From: Onthophagus taurus
Lineage: Eukaryota > Arthropoda > Insecta > Coleoptera > Scarabaeidae
Direction: 5' to 3'
Length of the DNA: 64,000 nt
NCBI RefSeq assembly: GCF_036711975.1
Contig: NC_091972.1
Coordinates: forward strand, 24,061,001 to 24,125,000
The translations under genes and the position numbers were made by a program. This document shows, one piece after another, positions 33,068 to 57,720 of the stretch. The notes beneath the pieces are model-generated. The model was given only the letters and a program-made list of their open reading frames with translations. It was not told the DNA's origin and did no database searches. Within the stretch, counting starts at the first letter, position 1. Each line of letters opens with the position of its first letter.

Positions 33068-34810
33068 ATGGCTGTGGGGGCTACTCGTGTTGTGCAAGTC
33101 ACAAATATAGCTCCCCAGGCCACAAAAGATCAAATGCAAACCTTATTTGGATATCTGGGTAAAATTGAAGATATACGTTTGTACCCCACGATAAGAGATG
33201 TATCATGCCCTGTTCAGTCAAGGATCTGTTACATTAAGTTCATAGACCCTGTAACAGTAGGAATTGCTCAGCATATGACAAACACGGTTTTCATTGATAG
33301 AGCGTTGATTGTGATTCCAGTGCAAAATGGAGAGATTCCCGATGAATATTACGCTTTAGAAATGACAAAAAACGGTACTATAGTGCCTGGACTTTGCCCT
33401 AGTGAACCTAAATTACCACCTAATGTGATTAATACAGTAAGTGGCATTGGAGTAGACCAAGTTATAGTAACCACAGATCCTAAATTACTAGAAAATGGAT
33501 TACCTGTTTATCCACCTTTACCAGCCACTTACGATAGTGTTAAAATAGAAGAAGCTCGACGTACAATTTTAGTACATAACATGGACTCAACGATTACTAC
33601 AGATGATATTATAAATTTCTTTAGCAAATGTGGTGAAATGAAATATTTACGAACATGTTCAAGATCCTCAGATAATACAAGCCACATGTTGGTAGAATTT
33701 AGCGAACAACCTTGCATAATAGAAGCATTAAAATTAAATGGAACCGAATTAAAAGGCAAAATAATGAAATTAACACACGCCACACAACCTATAACAAAAC
33801 CCCAAGCAAAAAGCAATGAAATTGCACAAAGAGAAATAGAAGAGGCGATGTCCCAAGCAAAAGAAGCCCAAAACCTTATTTCTGCAGCAATGGATCCAGT
33901 CATTGGCATGCTTTCTAAAGACAAACGCTCCTCCAGGCGATCAAGATCTCGTTCGCGCGGAAGACGTCGTCGTTCTCGATCACGATCTCGTTCCAGAAGA
34001 TCGCGTTCACGTCACCGATCGAGAAGGTCAAATTCGCGGACGAAGCGATCGCGTTCTCGAGAACGACGCCGTCGGACTAGATCTCGCGAAAGAAGAAGGT
34101 CAAGATCACGATCTAGACGATCTCGTACGCGATCTCCCCGACGTTCAAGATCTAAATCAAGATATTCTTCGCGGAGAGATCGCGAACGGCATCGTTCTAA
34201 GTCTAAATCAAGAGACAGAAGGTCGCGGGAAAGATCTAAAGAAAAAAGCAGGGGTAGATCGAGAGATAGGGAACGATCTAAAGAAAGAAGATCAAGAGAT
34301 GTTTCAAAAGAAAGGCGTTCGAGAGATGTATCAAAAGAACGCAGATCAAGGGATCGAGACGCAGAAAGAAAAGAAAAGGAAAAAGTGCGGGAAGGAAGAG
34401 AGTCGAAGGAAAAAAGAAGCGATAGAGAGAGTAGCGTAGATGAAAAACCGGTTGAGAAAAAGAGGTCAAGGTCGCGGAGCAGATATCGTTCAAGATCTAG
34501 AGATAGAAAAGCGCGTAAAGAAAAGCGAAGGTCAAGGTCGAGAGGAACGCGAAGAAGAACGCCAAGTCCTAAGAGAAGTAGAAGGAGGAGTCGATCGAGA
34601 AGTCGCGATAAAGATAGGAAGAAAGAGAAGAAAGATAGGAAGGATAAAGAGAGATCTCCATCGCGTTCAAAAGTCCCTAGAAATTATGATGAAGAAGAAA
34701 AGGGGTTTGATTCTGAGAAGGAGAAGAGAAAATCACAAGATTCTGATAATCAAAACGATAAGGAGTCTTCGGAGAAGTCGGATAATATGGATATTTCTAA
34801 TTCACCTTAA
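33068..34810 (+). CDS. SREK1: SREK1-like splicing regulator with two RRMs and RS domain
   Basis: Intronless gene for a 580-residue nuclear SR-related splicing protein. The first ATG is at 33068 (MAVGATRVVQVTNIAP). RRM1 spans about residues 7-85, with VVQVTNIAPQAT and SRICYIKF as RNP-like segments. A linker (PGLCPSEPKLPPNVI) follows. RRM2 spans about 164-240 (RTILVHNMDSTITTDDI, then HMLVEF). From about 285 to 530 lies a long arginine-serine domain (SRRSRSRSRGR and onward), followed by an acidic, serine-rich tail. SREK1 is known to interact with other SR proteins and modulate splice-site choice. A poly(A) signal AATAAA lies at 34994-34999. Absence of introns could be ancestral or indicate a retrocopy, but the intact frame and head-to-head neighbour favour a working gene. 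Confidence 0.9.
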   Translation: MAVGATRVVQVTNIAPQATKDQMQTLFGYLGKIEDIRLYPTIRDVSCPVQSRICYIKFIDPVTVGIAQHMTNTVFIDRALIVIPVQNGEIPDEYYALEMTKNGTIVPGLCPSEPKLPPNVINTVSGIGVDQVIVTTDPKLLENGLPVYPPLPATYDSVKIEEARRTILVHNMDSTITTDDIINFFSKCGEMKYLRTCSRSSDNTSHMLVEFSEQPCIIEALKLNGTELKGKIMKLTHATQPITKPQAKSNEIAQREIEEAMSQAKEAQNLISAAMDPVIGMLSKDKRSSRRSRSRSRGRRRRSRSRSRSRRSRSRHRSRRSNSRTKRSRSRERRRRTRSRERRRSRSRSRRSRTRSPRRSRSKSRYSSRRDRERHRSKSKSRDRRSRERSKEKSRGRSRDRERSKERRSRDVSKERRSRDVSKERRSRDRDAERKEKEKVREGRESKEKRSDRESSVDEKPVEKKRSRSRSRYRSRSRDRKARKEKRRSRSRGTRRRTPSPKRSRRRSRSRSRDKDRKKEKKDRKDKERSPSRSKVPRNYDEEEKGFDSEKEKRKSQDSDNQNDKESSEKSDNMDISNSP

Positions 34811-35190
34811 ATATAAAACTAAATGATATGAAAATAGAAAGTATGTTGCAAAAGTTTGAAGAGAAAATTATTAATTTTTTATAATCTAAAATGATTTGTA
34901 TTGTCAGAAGCCTTGTACGTTTTAATAATTAAGTTGTTGCCTTTATCAAAAAATAATCCTCTTTTTTTTTTGGTTGTAATTGATATTGATTGTAATAAAT
35001 ATGTTCATTAGAATTGGTGAATTAATTTTTTATTTTTACGAATTGATTATATAATTTCTTAGCTATAGCTTTTTTCAAATCAAATATTAGGGCGACAAGA
35101 AAGTAGTGTCATTCTTAAAAAGTTTGATCAATGTTGATTGCAAAATATACTGGTGGAACGGATATCCGGCAATTTTTTAAAATCCGGCCG
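34811..35190. other. SREK1 3' region
   Basis: AT-rich 3' UTR and flank with an AATAAA at 34994-34999. No further gene. Confidence 0.5.
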
Positions 35191-35625
35191 GATAGTAACC
35201 AAATATCGGATTTTTATAATTTCCGCCGATTAAATTTTAATAATTCGTATAAAATCGATTTTTTGGAATATAAGTATGACATTTTCCCAAAATGTTAATA
35301 AAAGTGTCCTCTTTCCAATGAATCAACACGTTTTGAAAAATAACATTTAGTTTTTGAGAAAACAATATTTGAAGGTTTGATAAAATTTTCGATGTTACAA
35401 TTTTCATCGATAATTTTCAAAATTCGCTATAAAATTCATTTCTAGAAGGATCCTTGTGGAAATATCACCAATTATTAATTAAAGTATCCTCTTTTTAATG
35501 CAAAAAACCGTTTTGAAAAATTACATTGAGTTCTTGAGAAATAAATTTTTAAATAATCGTCAATTTTTTCGAATTTTTTAATTTCCGGCGATTAAATTTT
35601 AATTATTCGTATAAAATTCAAGTAT
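35190..35625. repeat. Diverged tandem repeat, unit about 180 bp
   Basis: Segments beginning near 35210, 35395 and 35575 share the order 'TTCCGGCGATTAAATTTTAA-like, TTCGTATAAAAT, GTATCCTCTTT, CGTTTTGAAAAAT, TTTTGAGAAA'. The first two are nearly full length, the third is partial. Possibly a satellite fragment or internal duplication within a miniature element. Confidence 0.6.
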
Positions 35626-35689
35626 TTTGTAATTAGAAATAGATAGAAGTTATATCGACAACATACAACACAGACTGCTTTACTTTTTG

Positions 35690-36000
35690 TTCGCTTCATC
35701 ATCCAGCTTACGCAAAATACACTGCTTTATGAAACTTATCAAAAAACCTAAATCATCTGAAGTTATACATGACGTTTTCCTTGTCCAAAAAGATGGAATT
35801 CGTTATATTATGCTACAACTCCGCTTTTGAAATACAAATCTCTATTAAATGATTTAATCAATAAACTTAATTTACCTACTTTTAAAGAGATAGAGCAAGA
35901 ATATTTAACAGAATTTTGAGAGGCCATGAAATCAATCAAGGTCACGCGATGTGACCTGATACTGCTATTAATGCTTCAAAATGGAGTTGATTAAATTAAG
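35690..36000 (+). pseudogene. Possible hAT transposase trace
   Basis: In shifting frames the plus strand reads PLLKYKSLLNDLINKLNLPT, then EIEQEYLTEF and MKSIKV. This resembles the 'Y..vmkPia.ALD.LQ' part of some hAT proteins. Too decayed for certainty. Confidence 0.25.
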
Positions 36001-36463
36001 AAAAAAGTTGAAATAGAAAAGTTGAGAAAGGGAACAAGAATGTTTATATTTTTTTATTAATATGAAGTTGTTTTTAATATGTTTTAACATTTTCTGTACT
36101 GATTACAGTGAATAGTGTAATTACAATAAACTTTCTTATTAGCAATCATCAAAATAATTTATCATTTCAAATCTTTTACTATTAATAACGTCAAATTTGT
36201 CATCTTCTTGCAGTAAAAATTCATTCATGTTAATGCAAAAATGAGGTGAACCAATTTTATAGAATAGGTAAATTTTTATATCAAAATCCAAACCGATAGA
36301 ATCGACTCAAATATAAAAGACGTAAGATACAAAAGAAGTAACAACTTTATTTAAAAGTGCACTTATGTTGTTAAACCTAAAGCACAAAGACAAATATACA
36401 AACGGAATTAATTAAAATTTTTATTGTATGAACAATAACATTTTTACACTTAACATGTTTCTA
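36001..36463. other. 3' flank of KRI1
   Basis: Gene-free AT-rich stretch. TTTATT at 36420-36425 is a minus-strand AATAAA about 40 bp past the KRI1 stop codon. Confidence 0.5.
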
Positions 36464-50327
<13,864 letters not shown>

Positions 50328-50824
50328 CTTTAATTTTTGACGGCCAAATAAAACATAACCTATAAAACACGTGTTTGACAGATAATGTCAATTGTTGCCA
50401 ACTTTAATTAATATTTTACACTTTTCAAATAAAAATAATATATTTTTTTTACTTTAAAACATTGATTAATTCATTAAAATAAGCAGACTTTCACGTATTA
50501 TTTTCATTTTGTAATAAAATCCTTAACACTTAACGTATTTATTGTTTACTGGTGCAATCTTCAACAAGAGGTCCTCAGGTGTGTACGAGTTTCTATGGAG
50601 ATATTCTAAAAATAGATGTATATTTTTATTTAAAAGTTAACAAGCTTAAATAAAGCGTTTTGAAATAGACAAAATTACCAGTAAACCAGCCAGGATGACT
50701 GTGAACAATGGGATTATCAATGTTATCATATCAATGTTAAAATATACTTCAAGTGTTCAAGATAAAAATTGGTTGTAAATAATTGATATTTCTCCCCTTT
50801 GTTGATTTCCAAGAAACCAAGCAA
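50328..50824. promoter_or_regulatory. Region between KRI1 and the 50825 gene
   Basis: About 500 bp between two outward-reading genes; AT-rich. No element was identified; regulatory role is inferred only from position. Confidence 0.35.
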
Positions 50825-51894
50825 ATGGAAGTAATAGATTTCGGTAACGTTTACGGCGATAGACACCAACACACACCTCTTTGCAAATTCAAAAGAAAAT
50901 TTGACTTGCAAAGTGTTTGCAACGATTTTAAGTTTGTTAACATTATCATCAAACCCGTCCCTCTAATATTTGGATGGAAATTGGAGCAGTATGATGTAGA
51001 TGTTATCTTAAATAGATTAAATTTTCACTTAAAAATAGTGTGTTCAACTTTTGTGAGTATAATCCTAGCTTTTTAAGTTCATTTTGATGTTGATTTTGAG
51101 TGTTATAGAATAAGGAGCTTATAAGAACATTAAAAATAAAAATCTACAATACAAACAAACAAAAAGAGTTGGCAAGTTGTACGAATTTCTTACAAAGACA
51201 AAAAAATTTACACTTAGCCTTAAACGTATTAAGAAAATGTAGCAAGTTATTCGAAGAAAGAAAATTGATAATAACCGCTTTAATCGAACAAAATCCTGTG
51301 TGTATCTCAATAGATAAAACAGACGATTCTGGTTATTGCATTAAATGCATTGATCATAAAAGAAATTTTATGTTTTTTGAATCAAATTGGTCGCTGGGTT
51401 GGAATTATCGCAACTATGATATTTTTGATTTTGTTGATTTTATGCTAAATAATAAGGATAAATTGTTTAATACAAAAGTAAAACCGATAATGAAGAATCT
51501 AACCTATCCCCACAACACATTTAACGCAAAAATGGATTTGTGGCGTGATATTTTAGCCTCGGTTAAAGTTTGTTTGGAATCGAACAACATTCCAGATCTA
51601 ACAAATCAACAATTTGATCAACAGGGTACAGCAAGCCAACCACCGACCTCATGTCTTCCTGATAAATCAATACTTCGCAAGAAGTACAAGAAAAAACTAC
51701 TAGAGAATAAAGACTTATACTTAATATATCCAGAAATTATTGAAATCATCGATTCGGACGAGGAAAGTAGCATAGATTTAACTGTGGAGTCTGATAATGA
51801 TGTTGAATATGTTGAAACTTTTCCTAGTGGAAGTAACACTAAACATGGAGAAGTTGAGTCTACAAGAGGGAATCAAAACCATATGTGTGAATGA
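50825..51894 (+). CDS. Unrecognised two-exon gene with SUMO-interaction-like C-terminus
   Basis: Exon 1 50825-51052 and exon 2 51109-51894, with a 56-bp intron (GTGAGT to TTATAG, phase 0), give 337 residues. ATG 50825 is the first in frame. No family is recognised. Visible features: MEVIDFGNVYGD at the start, a helical, leucine-rich middle (LALNVLRKCSKLFEERKL), an aromatic segment (FFESNWSLGWNYRNYDIFDF), and an acidic C-terminal part with IIEIIDSDEE and IDLTVESDND. These resemble SUMO-interacting motifs (hydrophobic core beside acidic residues), so a nuclear role is plausible but unproven. A truncated, broken duplicate lies at 57721-59150. A non-transposon origin is likely but not certain. 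Confidence 0.65.
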
Positions 51895-52165
51895 CGATAC
51901 GCTCGCTATCGCTATTATCACTAACTTATTCTATTTTCTTTTTTTTTTGTTAGATATAAAATTTTTATGTGATGAGGAAAAGTTTTTACTTTGCAGCTCT
52001 TTTTTACTTGTGATAAAATCTAATGTAATTGTTTAAAACCTAATTATATAATTCAATAGATGTTTAATAATATTCTTTTTAATGAAAATTTGTGTTTTAT
52101 TTTATTTTAATACAGTGTTATAATAACTTTTGGTTATACAATATGTCCGTAAAGTAGCGGATCTA

Positions 52166-53807
52166 GGGTAAAACGCCAGTAATTGACCGTTGGTCAGTGT
52201 TTGACCCTTTTTGTAAAAAAATGTAAAAAATAAGGATCCAAGGAATATCTAAAAAAATATAAATATATCCATAAATAGCCACCAGTCTCCTCTCCACTCT
52301 AGTATACAAAAAGTCCACGACCATACGTTCTTGAGTTTTTGTTGTTTAATTTCGCGCTAACTGCCGGCCTATTCGCATCGTGCTAAAAAGCGTAATTTTT
52401 ATGTTTAGAAATTCGCCTAAACAGGGTAGTACTATTCAGCCGTACTTACATATATCATGTTTTTTTTTGTTTGCCAGTGATCTAATAATGTTTTCTATTG
52501 GTTATATTAAAAAAAATACCGCTTTAATTAATTGTTCGTTGAAATAAAGCCGGTCAATGACTGGTAGTTCTAAATTTAATTAAAAATTAGTGTTTGACCA
52601 AACGGTCAAATACTAGACGAATTGGTTGTTTTATAATCTCACAAGGATTTATATGTGATTAATAAAATGGAAAAATGCTAAATACCTGTTTTTAAAACTT
52701 ATATCTTCCCGTTTAAGTTGTTTAGTATTTGACCAAAACTTTTATACTTTAAAAGTGACATACAATCAGTTTAAATATGCGGTCAATTACTGGTTCCTCT
52801 TTTAGTCATTTATAGGACACAAACACACAAAACTGAGTTTTTTAACCGATTTTAAATTTTATAAATATTTAAGCGTAATATAAATTCGATTCGAATTTGA
52901 TTCTTTTCTATTTTTTTAAACCTTTTTTATAACAATAAAAGTAATTGACCGCATTTAAGCAGTAATGAGTCTGTAAAATTAAAAGGATAAAAGGTTGGTC
53001 AAACGCTGACTCTTATAGTGGTTAATTATCAAAAAATGGAAAATCTATATGGAAAATTTAGCAAATATGAATCAGGTTAACATTTCTTCAGTACCAATAT
53101 GACAACGAAGCCTAAGATTAGAAATAGTGAAGAAGATCTTCAAAAGACTCTCGATGTAAGAAGTAGGGGTTTATCTTATGAAAAAGCAGCCAAGATGTTT
53201 AACGTTCCAAAGTAAAATCTTATTTATAAAGAAAAAGGAAAAACACCAGTGCAGAGGAAAATGGGCCCACCAGTATTTTTAAATTCTGATGAAGAAAAAC
53301 TGCTGTTTGAATGGTTGTTTCATTTAGCAGATAGGGGTTTTCCTGTTTCAAAAACCAAGTTGGAAAACACAAAATTTGGGTGAAAAGTTAAGTCAAGAGC
53401 ATTTTGCTCCTGTTTTAAAAGATGTTCTTAAAGAGTCAAAAAATATAAACATTTTATGTGAACAAAATAGTATGAAAAAATAATGAAAATGAATATTATG
53501 TTACGAATCGGTCAAACATTGACGGTTTTAAGGTCAAAGACTACATATTATTGGTCAAGTAATGTAATCAAAGTGGTCAAACACTAAATGCGAAATACTG
53601 GTTTCCTTATTAATTTTAAAAAAATATTACTTCATGATGTTATATTTTATATGTAGGGTAAGTAACTTTAAATGAATCAGATGTGTATTTGATCATATTT
53701 TGATCATTTTATGTAAAGGCAGAGGGATCTACAAGAAAAATAATATGGCTCGGTCTAACACTGACATTAAAAAATCCTTAACAGGTCAAACACTGGTGCG
53801 TTTACCC
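52166..53807. mobile_element. Pogo-like non-autonomous element, TA insertion
   Basis: Ends are GGGTAAAACGCCAGT (52166) and ACTGGTGCGTTTACCC (to 53807), flanked by TA. The duplicated locus at 59108 lacks the element and shows a single TA, confirming the boundaries. The plus strand at 53100-53390 keeps a psq-type helix-turn-helix trace (MTTKPKIRNSEEDLQKTLDV, YEKAAKMFNVPK, a stop, GKTPVQRKMGPPVFL). The rest of the transposase is gone. At least twelve copies of a GGTCAA(A)-type motif in both orientations are spread along it. A shorter derivative is at 20079-20690. Confidence 0.85.
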
Positions 53808-54006
53808 TAGGCGATAAAATCGTTATAAACAGTTTGTGGAAAGATCCCTGAAACGGGTCTGAAGACTTACATTTTTATAATTTTTTGGTGTAGATTTTAA
53901 ATTCTTACCGCCATTTTTTAATGAGTTCGTACGTGAGGACGTCATCGATATTTTTTTTAATTTTAGATTTTTTTTCTGGATCTAGTACAGTCAATATTAA
54001 CCAGGG
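53808..54006. other. Continuation of the duplicated locus
   Basis: 53811-53855 matches 59109-59150 (GATAAAATC, TTATAAACAGTTT), then similarity ends. No gene. Confidence 0.5.
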
Positions 54007-56938
54007 TTTAAAACGCAACATTTAAACAATTTGTTTTAATCAACTGTTTTAAACATTTGCTTAAGTTTAAAACAGTTTTTGTTTAAAACAGTTTAAAACA
54101 CTTAAATTAAACAAGCGTTTTTTTTTCATTTTCTTTATTAATACTACAATGAATAAAAATAGGAAAAATTCTCATTATACAAACTTTTTAACACACATAT
54201 TATTTATTTATTAATAATAGGAACACAAGAAAAATTGGAAAACTTAAAACATTTTGTATACAAGCGTTAACAAATTTCTCACACTCTTTCAGTCTCATTG
54301 TCATCTAAGTCATCAATCTGATGTCTGATCAGTCACGTCATCACTGATGGAATTAAGCTGTTTAAAAATTGAAACCAACTTAGCAACTTTGACGTTGCCT
54401 AGCCGATTACGTAGTTTTGAATGGACTAAACCGTATGATGAGAAGAGTCTTTCTATGTTGGCTGACGATGCAATAGCTGTATAAAGCTGTTGAGCAAGTT
54501 CCAATGCTGTCGTATATATATTTTTCATAGAACGCCATCATGCCAATGGTTTTACATTCCCAATTAGATGTTTAGAAAACATATATGGTTTAAAGGGTAC
54601 ACACTTTGCCTGGTAATTAATAATAATTGGCGATGCTTCTGGATGATAAGTATCTACATATTCCATGCCAGTTTCTATTTGCTCTTGACTAAGTTTATTT
54701 CCTCTAAAGTGATGATCAAGCAAATTTGCCAAAAAATGAGCTGGGTCAAAGCCATTTTCATACGCTCCTTGACTTCATTGGTATCACCGAAAATTCTCCA
54801 TTTGCTTGTTCATTCTCGAATGCTTCCAAAAGTTCTAGCCATAGCTCTGTAGCCTCTCCTATAGTGGAAGTGTTTCTTTGAACTTTGTCCAAAGCAACTG
54901 CGATATACTTTAATTTTTTTAAATAGTCTCGGGCATTTGTCTTTAAATTGGTGTCGTTTACAAGGGTTATTATATCTTTATCAATACTTGTTCTGTTGTT
55001 TGAGCAAACGTTGAATAATATTGACCAGTTTTTCAAGTAACTTTCCAAACAGTCCGATAAAGTATTCCAACGAACATCCTGAGGCAATACAAGACCAGAA
55101 CCACCAGCTTCTCAGAATTTTGCGCTAGCAAAATGTACTACTCTTTATTCCTGGCACTTCTATAAGTTCTATATCATGGGCAAGTAAGTTCAATATATGG
55201 GCTGAACAACCATAAGTTATTATATCTTTCCTGTCTAATTCCTCAAACAGATCCCTTCTCATTTTGGTCACATTTACAGCATTGTCTGTGTCTATACTAG
55301 TTACCTCACAATTATATTCTTCACATTTTTTAATAGAATTTTTACGTAGTTGTAATAAATACTCAGAAGTGTGACCATTCCCACTCGTATCAATGGACTC
55401 TATCAGATGCACTCGTTCACTTTCTATATCTACGACATATACGCCTATTATGGGTTCATTATGAACGTTGCTCCAGCCGTCAAGCGCTAAACAAACCTTC
55501 TTGCTGCATAAATTTTCTTTAATTGTTCTTTGTACTAAATTATGAACCTTATCATGCAAGTCGGTAGAAACAGAATTCCTATGAGGTGGCTTATATCCAG
55601 GACGTAATACATTTATCATTCTTTTAAATGCGGGATGTTCAACTGCACGAAATGATGTGTTTGTTGCATATAAATATCGGGCTATTTGTAGATCCAACTT
55701 ATTCTTTTCTGATTGGCTGGTTCGAATAACAAAGCTTGAAATGCTGCTTTTAGAAGTAGACGGTTTTGGGGTCATCACAACGTCGCTGTCATTTATACAT
55801 AAAGTGCTATCAGTAACAGAGATTGTTGATGCTGACGCTGACATAGACTCTGAAAAAAAAAAGATTTATTCAGTAATTTTTGTCAAATCAAATCTTAATT
55901 AAAAGATTAGGTTTAGCCTAACCTAACCTTGAGAGTTAAAAACAACACCGTAATACCGAAAAAATAAAAATTTTAAATTCAAAGTTACCTGTGTTATTAT
56001 CTGGGTAAGCATTAGTGATGTAAAGTTTAGTTACTTTTTAGTATTTGTAACTATCCGTTACTTTCAGAAAAAGTATTCGTTACTTTGTACTCGTTACTCG
56101 TTACAAGTAATCGTTTGCGCTTGAGGTTCCAGTACTAGTTTGCGCTCGAGGTTCGATTACTCGTTTTAGTTGGACTACATACTTATATGAATTTATTTTA
56201 TATTACACTTATTTTTGAAAACAAATACTGTACGTATATTATATTGTGTTTGTTACGCTATTATGCACTGTGCACTAATATCAAAAAATAGAGTGTAGGT
56301 TATGGGATTTACTTTTTCACTGCATATTATAACGAAGAATTTTTCTTAATTATTATTATTTAATTATTAATAACTTACGTTTCACTTATTATATAACAAA
56401 AATATTTGAAAGTAGTAACACATTAACAATGGAAAACAAAACTTTTTCTATAAAACAAGCAATAATAAAATAAAATAAAAATATTAAAACAACAATAAAA
56501 GATATTATAGCTTATTATTGCAATGTAAAAATAAATTTTGTTGCGCATTTCGACTTTTAAGTCGATATCGCCTATCCAACAATACTTGGCCTTTGGAAAA
56601 AGTAACTGTTAGATCCAAAGTAACTGGTACCGATGTGATGCGGTAACAGTTACTTCGGATCTCGCGGGTAACGAGTACTCGTATAACGAATTGTTACTTT
56701 TTTTACATCACTAGTAAGCATCCCTTGACTATTTTTGGGTTTTGGATATCTCATCTAGCGTTAAATCCTCATCTGACTCGGAATCAGAGACAGTTGACAT
56801 TGGTAGCTGAGAATTTTCAGATGGAACACATTTTTGAATATGTTTCTTCATACGCAGCACTATTCCAGCCATAATTACTTTACATTTTTTACATTTAGCA
56901 GTCACTGATTTTTTGTTATTATCTTTAACAACATCAAA
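54007..56938 (-). pseudogene. hAT transposase with DUF659-type domain, broken
   Basis: Minus-strand element. A hAT-like end CAGGGTTTAAAACGC lies at 54004-54018. The BED finger part is at about 56935-56730 (AKCKKCKVIMAGIVLRMKKH). It is followed by SESDEDLTLDEISKTQK, a stop, and after the intervening miniature element AYPDNNT. A GT-AG-like junction then leads to 55844 (SASASTISVTDSTLCIND, LALDGWSNVHNEPIIGVYVV, TDNAVNVTKMRRDLFEELD, GCSAHILNLLAHDI). Further frames give DVRWNTLSDCLESYLKNW and, at the C-terminus, SSANIERLFSSYGLVHSKLR. The DGWS and SANIERLFS segments identify it. Several stops and shifts are present. Low-complexity TTTAAAACAG repeats fill 54000-54120. Confidence 0.8.
56013..56713. 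mobile_element. hAT-type MITE with perfect 8-bp target duplication
   Basis: 701 bp beginning TAGTGATGTAAA and ending TTTACATCACTA, flanked on both sides by GTAAGCAT (56005-56012 and 56714-56721). The inside is rich in GTTACTCGTTAC-type words. It interrupts the BED-bearing exon of the surrounding hAT gene. Confidence 0.93.
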
Positions 56939-57626
56939 TTAGACACGGCATTCAAGGCACGCGTACTTGGCATGTGAATGCTGTAGGCACACAGGTTTTT
57001 TGCAATACATGCAATGAAAACGAGTTTTTTCACTGCTTTTTGTCCAATTTGTAACACATCAAGCGCGATGGTCGAGTTGCAGAGAAAACGGCATGGACTG
57101 GTTGGTCATCTAACGGTGGGCCTGCAGCTACCTGCGAAAAAACGTTGAAAAATTGATTTTAGAATAAGAATTGAATGAATAAATAAATGAAATGCTTACC
57201 TCTACACCGAATAACGCCATTGTGTGTTTGACGTGTTGAATTCCTCTTACAATGGGATTCGTTGCTTTCTGTTCCATGTGAGGGACCATCAGCTGATCTG
57301 CCAATTCCATAAAGAACACGTCTTCGGTCGGTCCTCTTGATATGCCCCAATTTATGATGAATGATAAATGCAGCCAAGCCTGCCACATCCAACATATTAT
57401 AGAACAGAGCTAACGGCCATCGGTTTGTGCCTCGTTTGCACGTGTAACCGTCAACCAACTGATCCATCGTGTCCACTTCTGATTTGTACATATTGTAGTC
57501 AAGAATTTGAAGTGGCTTCTTCGATGGCTTCGATGAGTGGTCGGCGGAATTATAATTATAATTCCGCCGACCACTCATCCTAGAATTCCGAACATTATAA
57601 TGTTCGATCGATATGAAAATCACCAA
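56939..57626 (-). pseudogene. piggyBac transposase, C-terminal fragment
   Basis: The minus-strand frame from 57626 reads LQILDYNMYKSEVDTMDQLV, GYTCKRGTNRWPLALFYNM and LDVAGLAAFIIHHKLG, then shifts to AGPPLDDQPVHAVFSATRPS. The cysteine-rich end follows (FHCMYCKKPVCLQHSHAKYA, CLECRV), with the stop at 56939-56941. It contains the third catalytic aspartate only. It abuts the hAT element on one side and a 48-bp perfect palindrome on the other. Confidence 0.8.
57532..57579. repeat. Perfect 48-bp palindrome
   Basis: 24-bp arms with no spacer, left arm beginning GATGAGTGGTCGGCGGAATT. A second perfect 18-bp palindrome, CGAACATTATAATGTTCG, lies 9 bp further on at 57589-57606. Confidence 0.95.
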
Positions 57627-57720
57627 CCAACTAATTTCAGAACAACGTTCTCGCCTTGATTTACCGCACGCGCTTTATTTGCATGTTTTCCAACATATAT
57701 TATACCTTTCAGTGGGTAAT

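Noticed and set aside
33529-34826. Alternative frames inside SREK1 (minus 33529-33924, plus 33903-34439 and 34440-34826)
   Set aside because: Repetitive RS codons leave other frames open; the SREK1 frame has two RRMs and explains the region.
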